Assembly (NCBI GenBank): GCA_025359565.1
Contig: JANYFY010000001.1
Span: forward strand, 1-64,000
From: Gammaproteobacteria bacterium
GTDB lineage: Bacteria; Pseudomonadota; Gammaproteobacteria; Steroidobacterales; Steroidobacteraceae
Direction: 5' to 3'
DNA length: 64,000 nt
A program made the translations under genes and the position numbers. The notes under the pieces were generated by a model. That model made no database searches and was not told where the DNA came from. It worked only from the letters and a program-made list of their open reading frames with translations. Positions 17,509 to 25,375 of this stretch are shown piece after piece; positions within the stretch are counted from its first letter, which is position 1, and the number at the start of each line of letters is the position of its first letter.

Positions 17509-17511
17509 CGC

Positions 17512-17769
17512 GGAACCTGTTCGTACGAAAGAGCGTGCGGTTCACGCTGAAGTGCTCGTAAACGCCGCGCAGCAGCTCAATGTGGCTCCGGAATGTTTGG
17601 CCTATGAGCTCGCATCGAGTGGCACTCCTCGAAGGCTCATTTAAATGGGTTTCGCAGAGGTCCGCAGTTCCCTGCATTTCTGGAGGCCATTCGCGGATTT
17701 ATGCCCGAGATTACTGAAATGCGCCACTACCGTGTCACCGACATCAAATTACAAAAGCCGCAACCGTAG
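17512..17769 (+). pseudogene. Frameshifted antibiotic biosynthesis monooxygenase-like fragment
   Basis: One frame reads ERAVHAEVLVNAAQQLNVAP then ECLAYEL, matching the first half of small ABM-domain proteins (strand, helix and the PGCLxYEL motif, here PECLAYEL). In the next frame EWHSSKAHLNGFRRGPQFPA and FLEAIRGFMPEITEMRHYRV follow, matching the WxSxEAHxxxF second half. The frames change near 17605, with the short linker between motifs missing. No proper start codon or ribosome site remains. I read it as a decayed member of the ABM dimeric ferredoxin-like family; identity rests on motif resemblance only. Confidence 0.45.
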
Positions 17770-17794
17770 CCACCCATTAACAAGCTGCCTGACG

Positions 17795-18859
17795 CTAGTT
17801 GAGATAGTTAAGCAGAGCGTTGCCGATTTCGGTGCATCGCCAACCTTTCAATGCGTGGGAGTCGCGTTTGCCCATAGCGAGCGATTTTAGTTCGCCGCGG
17901 GGAGCGAGAATTTCGGCGCTCACTTGTAACTCTGCGGCGCGTTGGTCGACTGTTTTGACAAGCTTATCCAATACGATTTTTTGTGCGGGCGTGGGGCGTG
18001 CGTCTTGACTGGGCTCCTGATCTATGTCGGCGCTTTGCAGAGGTGTTGCTAAGGCTTCACGTAGGGTTTTATCAACCGACTCATCCATATCGCCAGGATT
18101 AGTGTGTGCCATGCTAAAGATATCGGAGTCGGACAAAATCCACGAACGCGGTAAATCGCGCGCGCGCGCGGCTTTTTCACGCCATACCGCGATTACCTTA
18201 GCCCGTGCCCGTGGGTTGGGGTCCAATTGCGCAATGCCCCGTAATTTCACCCAGGCGAGGGCGGGGTCAGGTTCGTAAAGCTGCGGGTCTTCGAGTGCTG
18301 CGCAATCCTCAAGCGCCCAATGCTCGCGACCTAACTCGACTAACCGACGTTTAAGTTGCTCGGCAATTTCGCCCAGATACAGCACATCGTCGGCCGCGTA
18401 ATCCAATTGAGCGGGGGTTAATGGTCGCTTGGACCAGTCGGTGCGGGTCTGGCCTTTGGTAAGCGTCACATCGAGATAGGTTTTGACCAGTTCTGCATAC
18501 CCCACTTGGGGCTTAAGCCCGATACAGCCGGCGGCGATTTGAGTGTCAAATACTGGAGAGATGATCCGCTGAGTGGTCAGGTAGAACGCTTCTAGGTCTT
18601 GGCGTGCGGAGTGAATGATTTTGGGAGTGTTAGCGGCTGTTAGAATGGGAACTAGCGCTTTAAGGTCGCCGCCTTTAATCGTGTCCACGCACCAAATTTG
18701 CCCGGTAGCCGCTAGTTGGAGTAGGCACAGCTTAGGAAAAAAGGTTTTTTCGCGCAGGAATTCGGTATCTAGGCCAATCCCGTTTCCCTTCGCGGTTTCG
18801 AGTGTTTTTGCAAGTGCCGGCAATTCGGTATTTTGATCAATCCAAATCGCGTCGGGCAT
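17795..18859 (-). CDS. rnd: Ribonuclease D
   Basis: The product of about 354 residues has the DEDDy 3'-5' exonuclease domain: IGLDTEFLREKTFFPKLCLL (Exo I), KIIHSARQDLEAF (Exo II) and LDYAADDVLYLGEIAEQL (Exo III with the tyrosine). An HRDC domain is centred on VAWREKAARARDLPRSWIL-like sequence near 235, and a second HRDC-like region follows. It trims 3' ends of tRNA and other stable RNAs. I chose the ATG of MPDAIW; a TTG seven codons upstream is also in frame. It is transcribed divergently from mpl with almost no spacer. Confidence 0.92.
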   Translation of the reverse strand: MPDAIWIDQNTELPALAKTLETAKGNGIGLDTEFLREKTFFPKLCLLQLAATGQIWCVDTIKGGDLKALVPILTAANTPKIIHSARQDLEAFYLTTQRIISPVFDTQIAAGCIGLKPQVGYAELVKTYLDVTLTKGQTRTDWSKRPLTPAQLDYAADDVLYLGEIAEQLKRRLVELGREHWALEDCAALEDPQLYEPDPALAWVKLRGIAQLDPNPRARAKVIAVWREKAARARDLPRSWILSDSDIFSMAHTNPGDMDESVDKTLREALATPLQSADIDQEPSQDARPTPAQKIVLDKLVKTVDQRAAELQVSAEILAPRGELKSLAMGKRDSHALKGWRCTEIGNALLNYLN

Positions 18860-18891
18860 GAGTGTAATCCGCGTGTACAATTTGGGTGATT

Positions 18892-20364
18892 ATGACTGAG
18901 ACTCACGTTCATATCTTAGGAATAGGTGGCACCTTCATGGGCGGCATAGCCGCGATTGCCAAAGCGGCGGGATTTCGCGTCACAGGCTCTGACCTTAATG
19001 TGTATCCCCCGATGAGCACGCAACTCGAGGCTTTAGGAGTTGAACTCATTCAAGGCTATGGCGCGGAGCAATTGGAACCGCGCCCAGACGTGGTGGTGGT
19101 CGGCAATGCCCTAAGTCGAGGTATGCCGGTGGTCGAGGCCTTGCTAGATAGCGGAATTCCCTATACTTCGGGGCCGTTGTGGTTGGCTGAAACGGTGTTG
19201 CGGGACCGCCATGTCTTAGCGGTTGCGGGCACCCATGGCAAGACCACCACGTCGAGTATGTTGGCGTGGATTTTGGAGCATGCGGGACTGTCGCCGGGAT
19301 TTCTTATTGGAGGAGTACCTTCCAATTTTGAGGTTACGGCCCGGCTCGGCGAACATCCTTTTTTTGTTATCGAGGCGGACGAGTACGACACGGCGTTTTT
19401 TGACAAACGAGCCAAGTTTGTCCACTACCGCCCGCGTACCGTGATACTTAATAATTTGGAATATGACCACGCCGATATATACCCCGACGTGGCTGCGATT
19501 CGTCGGCAATTCAATCAGCTATTGCGCACGGTACCTCGCGCGGGTCGAGTCATTGTGAATGGCGCAGACACTGAACTGGCGATGACTTTGCGAGACGGCT
19601 GCTGGACGCCTTGTGAAACTTTTGCGCTGCTGGGCGAGGGCGAGGGAGTGGACTTAGGCAGCGAGGCTAAAGGCGGAGCGCCAAGCGGCGCAGCTAATCT
19701 TGACTGGAGCGCGCGGCTGGTGCCGGGCACGTCGGCGGCGCGTTTCTCCGTGGTATACAAAGGTGCAACGGTTGCTGAAGTGAATTGGTCCTTACTGGGT
19801 GAGCATAATGTGATGAACGCGTTGGCGGCGATTGCGGGTGCTCGGCACGCCGGGGTCACTCCTGAGCGCTCCGCCTACGCGCTGCAAGAATTTCGGGGCG
19901 TGAAGCGGCGCATGGAAGTTCGCGGTGTTGTGGGGGAGGTCACCGTCTATGATGATTTTGCGCATCACCCGACAGCCATCGCAAGCACTTTGCGAGGATT
20001 GCGGGCGCGGGTAAACGGTGCGCGAATCATCGCGGTGCTGGAGACTCGATCGAATACCATGAAATTGGGCGTGCATCGCGATCTACTTGCCCCATCGCTT
20101 GAGCTTGCGGATCAAAGCTGGTTCTTGACGCCGAAAGAGTTAGGTTGGGATTTACAGGCAGCGGTGGCCGGGTTAGGTACGCGCGCGCGGTTTGCGTCCG
20201 ATATAGATCATTTGGTGGACGCGCTGGTACGAGAAGTAAGACCAGGCGATCAGGTGTTGATCATGAGTAACGGCGGCTTCGGCGGTTTGCATGATAAATT
20301 TCTGGCGAGATTACACGCGCGGAATCCGCTGCGAGCACATCCGCTGCGAGTAAATCCCCTGTGA
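18892..20364 (+). CDS. mpl: UDP-N-acetylmuramate:L-alanyl-gamma-D-glutamyl-meso-diaminopimelate ligase
   Basis: This Mur-ligase family enzyme of about 490 residues recycles peptidoglycan by joining the recovered tripeptide to UDP-MurNAc in the cytoplasm. It opens with ILGIGGTFMGGIAAIAKAAG, the Rossmann-like site. It has the ATP loop [32 protein letters not shown] (Mpl-specific) and VYDDFAHHPTAI. The C terminus ends in a repeated RxxPLR pattern coded by a 15-bp minisatellite. An ATG two codons inside the GTG is the likelier start. Its stop overlaps the next start as GTGA. Confidence 0.93.
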   Translation: MTETHVHILGIGGTFMGGIAAIAKAAGFRVTGSDLNVYPPMSTQLEALGVELIQGYGAEQLEPRPDVVVVGNALSRGMPVVEALLDSGIPYTSGPLWLAETVLRDRHVLAVAGTHGKTTTSSMLAWILEHAGLSPGFLIGGVPSNFEVTARLGEHPFFVIEADEYDTAFFDKRAKFVHYRPRTVILNNLEYDHADIYPDVAAIRRQFNQLLRTVPRAGRVIVNGADTELAMTLRDGCWTPCETFALLGEGEGVDLGSEAKGGAPSGAANLDWSARLVPGTSAARFSVVYKGATVAEVNWSLLGEHNVMNALAAIAGARHAGVTPERSAYALQEFRGVKRRMEVRGVVGEVTVYDDFAHHPTAIASTLRGLRARVNGARIIAVLETRSNTMKLGVHRDLLAPSLELADQSWFLTPKELGWDLQAAVAGLGTRARFASDIDHLVDALVREVRPGDQVLIMSNGGFGGLHDKFLARLHARNPLRAHPLRVNPL

Positions 20365-20400
20365 GTAAATCCGCTGTGAGTAAATCCGCTGCGAGTGAAA
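20326..20400. repeat. Five 15-bp tandem repeats across the mpl/LON-domain junction
   Basis: The unit is CCGCTGCGAGTAAAT with small differences among five contiguous copies. The array codes the Mpl tail (PLRAHPLRVNPL) in one frame and the start of the LON-domain protein (SKSAVSKSAASE) in another. The third copy contains the GTGA stop/start overlap, and the fourth offers a second in-frame GTG start at 20376. Confidence 0.95.
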
Positions 20401-20960
20401 TAATTGCGCTATTTCCGTTGAATATTGTGTTGTTTCCCGATGGCCCGTTGCCGCTACGGATCTTCGAGACGCGCTACATCGATATGGTACGAAGTTGTAT
20501 GCGCGCGACGCAGGATTTTGGTGTTGCATTGATGTGTGAAGGTGCGGAGAGCGGCGTAACGCCAACGGTTGAAGTCGGCACTATGGCGAAGATTGTGGAT
20601 TTTCATCAATTGGCGGATGGTCTATTGGGCTTGACTTGTATTGGTCAACAGCGCTTTCGGATTCATGCCCGCAGCCGACAGGCGGATGGATTAAATGTGG
20701 TGGAGGTAAGCCCGTTGGAAGCTGAACCTAGCGCCGCGTTGCCATTCGAGCACTTGCGCCTCGCGGAGCTATTGCGCAATGTGCTGCCGCAATTGGGCGA
20801 GGCTTATACCGGCATTGTGATGCGGCTAGATGATGCGACTTGGGTCGGCCATCGCTTGGCTGAAATACTTCCCATGGACCTTGTCGTTAAGCAGAAATGT
20901 CTGGAAATAGATGATCCGCTGGAACGCTTAGAATTATTAGCGCCACTGGCGCCCACTTAA
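20361..20960 (+). CDS. LON substrate-binding-domain protein
   Basis: The 199-residue protein has only the N-terminal domain of Lon protease: IALFPLNIVLFPDGPLPLRI, then ETRYIDMVRSCMR and a hydrophobic body ending LAEILPMDLVVKQKCLEID. It has no ATPase or protease domain. Stand-alone LON-domain proteins (PUA-like fold) are widespread in gammaproteobacteria and of unsettled function. The first GTG overlaps the mpl stop by four bases; a GTG five codons on lies in the next repeat unit and could serve as well. Coupled to mpl. Confidence 0.85.
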   Translation: MSKSAVSKSAASEIIALFPLNIVLFPDGPLPLRIFETRYIDMVRSCMRATQDFGVALMCEGAESGVTPTVEVGTMAKIVDFHQLADGLLGLTCIGQQRFRIHARSRQADGLNVVEVSPLEAEPSAALPFEHLRLAELLRNVLPQLGEAYTGIVMRLDDATWVGHRLAEILPMDLVVKQKCLEIDDPLERLELLAPLAPT

Positions 20961-21062
20961 GCGCCAGGGCTAGCGCGCGAGCGCGGACCGTCACTCGCCG
21001 TTGGTTAAGCAACGCTCGGGTGTTGCGTGGCTGATGTGTGGTCTGATTGCCGTTGACTAGTT

Positions 21063-21221
21063 ATGACGCGCATGCAAGATCCGACTAAGGCAGGTGAGCT
21101 TGCGCAATGGACCGACCAGATTGCGGATACTTTTAAGGTTCTGTCATTGGATGGTGCGTGCTTTCGACGCTGGGCGAAACTTTTGTGGTTTGAAGTCCGA
21201 GTCTTGAATCCTTTCAAGTAG
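21063..21221 (+). CDS. Possible 52-residue protein of unknown function
   Basis: An ATG-started frame between the LON-domain gene and the convergent CPBP protease encodes a small protein starting MTRMQDPTKAGELAQWTDQI and ending in an aromatic and basic tail (RRWAKLLWFEVRVLNPFK). I recognise no family and see no clear ribosome site. It may be the end of a decayed gene. The remainder of this 270-base gap shows nothing else. Confidence 0.25.
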   Translation: MTRMQDPTKAGELAQWTDQIADTFKVLSLDGACFRRWAKLLWFEVRVLNPFK

Positions 21222-21231
21222 CATGCCGCGT

Positions 21232-22122
21232 CTACTGTGTGCTTGCGTAGTCAGTCCAGTGCGCGCGCGTTATCCATAAGGCGAATCCGATGAGGGCGCC
21301 CCAAGGGAGTAGCCAATATCCTAACAACCCATCGAATGATCCGATCCAAAACGAATAGCTTGGAGAATCATTGGCAACGGTACTGTCGGCCAGCACTCGT
21401 AGAATCACCACCCAGCCGGCGTGCAAACCCATGGCGACCGCAATATTACCGGTCAGTGCTCGCGTAAGACTTAATATGAGACCGACGATGAGCCAGGATA
21501 GAAGTGAGTCCAGCACCAGCAAAGGATGATGTAAGGGCGCGAAGGAGCGTATGAGTAAATCGAAGCCGCTCCCCCAGTGAACATCCTGCGATGGGATTTT
21601 TACTTTGGCGAATAAATGCATGAGCGCGAATAGCGGTGCGGTGAGCAACGCGGCGGCCCAAGGTCCGGACTCGCGTTCAATAGCGGTGTGCATGGCACCG
21701 CGCATCACGGTCTCTTCGATCAACGCGACGGTGAGCCCCGATCCGATGCCAACCAGCAATAGGCGGGTACAATTTATCCCGCTAAAGACGAACGAGGCGT
21801 CGATGACTCGCAGTCTTGAAATGAGCAAGAAGGCGGCGCCTGCGCTCGCGGTTGTAATACCGATAGCGAGCCAAACGAGGACTTGTTGAATAAATTGCCG
21901 GCGCGGCAAGCCAAATCCAAAATCACTACGCGTCCGGATATTTAAATGCCGACACAGCCAAACAAGTTCCAGCGCCAGGATCAGCATTGCAATGCGCCCC
22001 GCTACTCTATGGAATGCAAAATGGCTGAAGGTTGCTGCGAGTTGATACGCCGGGAAGGCAATCAGCGCCCCGACGAATAGCGCGGCTAGAACTAACCCGA
22101 AGAACCAAAAAAAAGCGCGCAT
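21232..22122 (-). CDS. CPBP family intramembrane metalloprotease
   Basis: The 296-residue membrane protein has about eight helices and the CPBP (Abi/CAAX) motifs: ALIEETVMRGAM with E136, E137 and R141, LFALMHLFAK with H169, and a third MGLHAGWVVIL segment. These residues bind the catalytic metal in Rce1-like proteases. Bacterial members cleave membrane-linked peptides or act in bacteriocin immunity; the target here is unknown. It lies 21 bases downstream of hemL on the same strand, so co-transcription is likely. Confidence 0.85.
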   Translation of the reverse strand: MRAFFWFFGLVLAALFVGALIAFPAYQLAATFSHFAFHRVAGRIAMLILALELVWLCRHLNIRTRSDFGFGLPRRQFIQQVLVWLAIGITTASAGAAFLLISRLRVIDASFVFSGINCTRLLLVGIGSGLTVALIEETVMRGAMHTAIERESGPWAAALLTAPLFALMHLFAKVKIPSQDVHWGSGFDLLIRSFAPLHHPLLVLDSLLSWLIVGLILSLTRALTGNIAVAMGLHAGWVVILRVLADSTVANDSPSYSFWIGSFDGLLGYWLLPWGALIGFALWITRAHWTDYASTQ

Positions 22123-22143
22123 TAAACTGAGAGCCTCGCTTCT

Positions 22144-23430
22144 CTAATTGGGCTTTAGGATTTTTATGCGTGCAAAAACTCGCGCGGCGGCGGCGGCGGT
22201 CGCTTCGATATGTTTCACTTCATGCGCAGCGGATAAAAATCCTGCTTCGTAGGCCGACGGTGCGAAATAGATGCCTTCGTCTAACATGCCGTGAAAAAAT
22301 AGTTTGAACCGCTCGACATCGCATGCCATTACTTGGCTAAAGCGTTCAACCTTGGGTTGATCAGTGAAAAATAGCCCGAACATAGCGCAGACATGATTGC
22401 TGAGCATGGCGATTCCAGCGTTCTCGGCCACTTCGTGCAAACGCTGTAGCAACAGGTCGGTCATGGCGCCTAGCGTTGCGTGAAAGCCGGGCACCGAAAG
22501 CAACTCGAGCGTTTTAAGGCCGGCCGTCATAGCAACAGGATTTCCTGAGAGAGTGCCTGCTTGATAAATCGCGCCCAAAGGGGCAAGTTTTTCCATGATG
22601 TCGCGGCGACCGCCAAAAGCGCCCACCGGCATTCCGCCACCGATGATTTTGCCGAGCGTCGTGATATCAGGCCGAACGCCATACAGGGATTGAGCACCCC
22701 CTAATGCAACGCGAAATCCGGTCATCACCTCATCTAGAATTAATAATGCCCCGCTTCGGTCACATTCCTCACGCAGAGTTTGCAAGAATCCTGCGCTCGG
22801 TACCACGAGGTTCATATTCCCGGCTACGGGTTCGACGATAACGCAGGCAATCTCGTTACCGATTTTTTTAAAAGTGTCGCGGACTTGCGCGGCGTCATTA
22901 TAAGTGAGGGTGACGGTGTGCTTGGCAAGCGCCTGAGGTACGCCGGGTGAGGAGGTAACGCCCAGGGTTAACGCACCTGATCCCGCTTTAATCAGCAAGG
23001 AGTCGGAATGACCGTGATAGCAACCCTCAAACTTGACGATGGTGTCGCGGCCGGTGAAGCCGCGTGCGAGGCGTAGAGCGCTCATCGTCGCCTCTGTGCC
23101 TGAGCTTACGAAGCGCACCAGTTCAATCGAGGGCATGAGCTCCGTCACCCGACGTGCGAGCATAGTCTCCAATTCGGTGGGCGCACCAAAACTCAAACCG
23201 TCAGCGGCCACTGCTTGCACAGCGGCGATTACTTGGGGGTGCGCATGACCCAGGATCATCGGACCCCATGAGCCAACATAATCGATAAATTGGCGTCCGT
23301 CAGCCGCAATGGTGTAAGGACCCGTGGCTTTTTTAAAGAAAATGGGTTCGCCGCCCACGCTGCGAAAAGCGCGTACCGGCGAATTGACTCCGCCTGGAAT
23401 ATATTTACAGGCTTCCGTATACAGGCTCAA
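22144..23430 (-). CDS. hemL: Glutamate-1-semialdehyde 2,1-aminomutase
   Basis: The 428-residue PLP enzyme turns glutamate 1-semialdehyde into 5-aminolevulinate, the tetrapyrrole precursor of the C5 pathway. Typical features are the start [69 protein letters not shown] and the PLP lysine 261 in [18 protein letters not shown]. Length matches the family. Upstream lies a 16-bp tandem duplication in the leader region. Confidence 0.95.
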   Translation of the reverse strand: MSLYTEACKYIPGGVNSPVRAFRSVGGEPIFFKKATGPYTIAADGRQFIDYVGSWGPMILGHAHPQVIAAVQAVAADGLSFGAPTELETMLARRVTELMPSIELVRFVSSGTEATMSALRLARGFTGRDTIVKFEGCYHGHSDSLLIKAGSGALTLGVTSSPGVPQALAKHTVTLTYNDAAQVRDTFKKIGNEIACVIVEPVAGNMNLVVPSAGFLQTLREECDRSGALLILDEVMTGFRVALGGAQSLYGVRPDITTLGKIIGGGMPVGAFGGRRDIMEKLAPLGAIYQAGTLSGNPVAMTAGLKTLELLSVPGFHATLGAMTDLLLQRLHEVAENAGIAMLSNHVCAMFGLFFTDQPKVERFSQVMACDVERFKLFFHGMLDEGIYFAPSAYEAGFLSAAHEVKHIEATAAAAARVFARIKILKPN

Positions 23431-23457
23431 ACCGCTCTCCTTTCATGCTACCAAGTG

Positions 23458-23489
23458 CGCGTGGTGAATCAATCGCGTGGTGAATCAAT
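23458..23489. repeat. 16-bp tandem duplication upstream of hemL
   Basis: CGCGTGGTGAATCAAT is present twice without spacer between the hemL start and the stop of the TraB/GumN gene. It lies in the hemL leader or promoter region, so the duplication may have moved promoter elements; none is clear. Confidence 0.95.
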
Positions 23490-23517
23490 CGCGCGGCGGG
23501 CCTATCATACTTAAAGT

Positions 23518-24432
23518 TTATCTCTGCGTGGCGTTGAACCCGTCTTTCTTCAGCAGATCGAGCACGCTATCGCGACCGATGAGATGGCCCGTGCCCACAA
23601 TAACCAAATAGTTTTTGTTATCCCGCAGCAGAGTTTCTATTTTTGGGATCCATTTGCGGTTGCGCGCGCCAAGCACGGATTGATACAGCGCGGGATCAGC
23701 CCCTATTTCCTGCGCAAGCTGGGTGTTGAACCAGGCGGTGTCACCGTGCTGCCAGGCTTGCACCATACTGTTGACTTGTTTGGGTAGGTCGTGAGCCTCT
23801 TCGAGACTGGCGATCAGGTAGTGGGCCTGTTGCTCCAAGGACATGGCCTGAAACAAGGCAATCTGATCGTGCGCGGTTTCTAGTCCGGAAATAGCTTTGC
23901 CATCGGTTTGGGCGTGACCGGCGAAAAACATCTCGACGCCAGATTGCGGCTCAAATCCCATCTGCGCCAATTGCAGTTGTGAAATCGCTTCGGCAGCAAA
24001 CCATGGAGCAAACGAATCGAAAGTCGACAGTTCTACACCCACTGTGCGCGCGAGACCTTCCGCATGCGAATACGCTTTCGGACCTAACACGGAGTGCAGT
24101 GTTTTTCCTTCCGGTAGCATGGCGCTCGCCAGCATTTCAGCCTGCAGTTGGGGCGAATTCATTTCATCGAGGTTAATTTCCATCACCACTGAATTGGCGT
24201 CGCCGTAGGCGTTTAAAATAGCCTTGGGTAGCGGATAATCAGCGGGTCGTAGGACATGAATCGAACCGAGTAGATAGACCGTATTGTGCGCGCCATGAAT
24301 CTCCCACAGCGAATGCAGCGTGTCGGCTTGCGCAGTATTTTGCAGCCAACCGCCCAGCAGTAAGCACGCGCATGCCGCTAACCTCGCGTACGTCGCCCGC
24401 TGGGTGAATGCCGCAATACAGCCTTTGCGCAT
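23518..24432 (-). CDS. TraB/GumN family protein
   Basis: The 304-residue protein has an N-terminal hydrophobic signal-like segment (YARLAACACLLLGGWLQNTA). The TraB/GumN domain follows: LWEIHGAHNTVYLLGSIHVL with the conserved GS-IH, VVMEINLDEM, SGVEMFFAGHAQTDGKAISG and, near the end, LVIVGTGHLIGRDSVLDLL. These conserved GxH motifs suggest a metal-dependent Tiki-like protease, but enzymatic proof for bacterial members is limited. It is probably periplasmic. It lies 12 bases after the cpdA-like gene on the same strand. Confidence 0.85.
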   Translation of the reverse strand: MRKGCIAAFTQRATYARLAACACLLLGGWLQNTAQADTLHSLWEIHGAHNTVYLLGSIHVLRPADYPLPKAILNAYGDANSVVMEINLDEMNSPQLQAEMLASAMLPEGKTLHSVLGPKAYSHAEGLARTVGVELSTFDSFAPWFAAEAISQLQLAQMGFEPQSGVEMFFAGHAQTDGKAISGLETAHDQIALFQAMSLEQQAHYLIASLEEAHDLPKQVNSMVQAWQHGDTAWFNTQLAQEIGADPALYQSVLGARNRKWIPKIETLLRDNKNYLVIVGTGHLIGRDSVLDLLKKDGFNATQR

Positions 24433-24444
24433 GATCGGGTACCG

Positions 24445-25212
24445 CTACAGCGCCGCGAAGCGTGCAGCGGCTAGCGAGGATACCCATTGAATGTCGGTAT
24501 CAATCTTGCCGTTGGGGTGTAATTCAAAAAAACGATAGGCCGGCGGCCGATTATCTATGGAGAATCCATGGCTCTGTGGCAGGAACTGTGCCCCGGTGGA
24601 GGGAGTTCCGAGTAGCCGAACGGCTCCCCGATAGGCATCGTAGGGTTGATGTACATGACCCCAGACCACCGCGCGTACGTGGCTGTGCGCGTCGATGACG
24701 CGCCAGAATTCTGTGGTGTTCGATAAGCCTATATTATTCAGCCATTGGCTGCCGATCGCGACCGGATGGTGATGAAGGCAAACGAGCGCGTGTGCTGGCG
24801 AGTCGCGCAGCGTGCGATCCAGGCGGTCTAATTCACCGGAAGTTAAGGTTCCGCCCACATGACCCGGGTGGTAACTATCAAGCATGATGAACTGCCAGTC
24901 ATCAATTTTATGGTCGCCGCAGATTTGGAAGGGGGGCGCATTAAGCTCGAGACGCATGGCGTCTAAGTCATCGTGATTTCCGGGGATGCACAACACGGGT
25001 TTGAGTGAAGTGCCGAAAATGCTGCGGAAGCGCAAATAACCGGAATTGTCGTCCTGAACGAGATCACCGGTGACTAAAATGGCGGCGTAGTCTGGCACGC
25101 GTGTGTAGGCGTCTTCGATGACGTTACGTAGGCTCGAATCCGTCTCGACTCCGCGTAAACGACCGGCTACATGGCCGAATAAATGGGTATCGGTGATTTG
25201 CAGAATTTTCAT
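24445..25212 (-). CDS. cpdA: Calcineurin-like phosphodiesterase, CpdA (3',5'-cAMP) type
   Basis: The 255-residue metallophosphoesterase shows all metal-binding motifs in order: ITDTHLFG, TGDLVQDDN, CIPGNHDD, CLHHHPVAIGS and WGHVHQPYD. MKILQITDTHLF at the start and the overall length fit CpdA, which hydrolyses cyclic AMP and so tunes Crp-dependent transcription. Other class III phosphodiesterases share the motifs, so the substrate is inferred. Confidence 0.85.
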   Translation of the reverse strand: MKILQITDTHLFGHVAGRLRGVETDSSLRNVIEDAYTRVPDYAAILVTGDLVQDDNSGYLRFRSIFGTSLKPVLCIPGNHDDLDAMRLELNAPPFQICGDHKIDDWQFIMLDSYHPGHVGGTLTSGELDRLDRTLRDSPAHALVCLHHHPVAIGSQWLNNIGLSNTTEFWRVIDAHSHVRAVVWGHVHQPYDAYRGAVRLLGTPSTGAQFLPQSHGFSIDNRPPAYRFFELHPNGKIDTDIQWVSSLAAARFAAL

Positions 25213-25375
25213 GTAATAAATGCTACCAAAGCCCGCTAAGGTTTGACGGTGAACCAGATCACGGCCTCGGGATCAGTTGCGTGATCAATTGGCTGGATGG
25301 TTGCTTAAGGAGAAGCCCTTCCCGCACAATAGGGCGTCATAATTAAGCCCCCTTTAAGTCTAACTGAGGTCATGC

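Noticed and set aside
21005-21217. 70-codon minus-strand frame in the LON-domain/CPBP gap
   Set aside because: Composition is unlike the neighbouring genes and no motif or ribosome site is visible; the opposite strand frame is slightly more protein-like.
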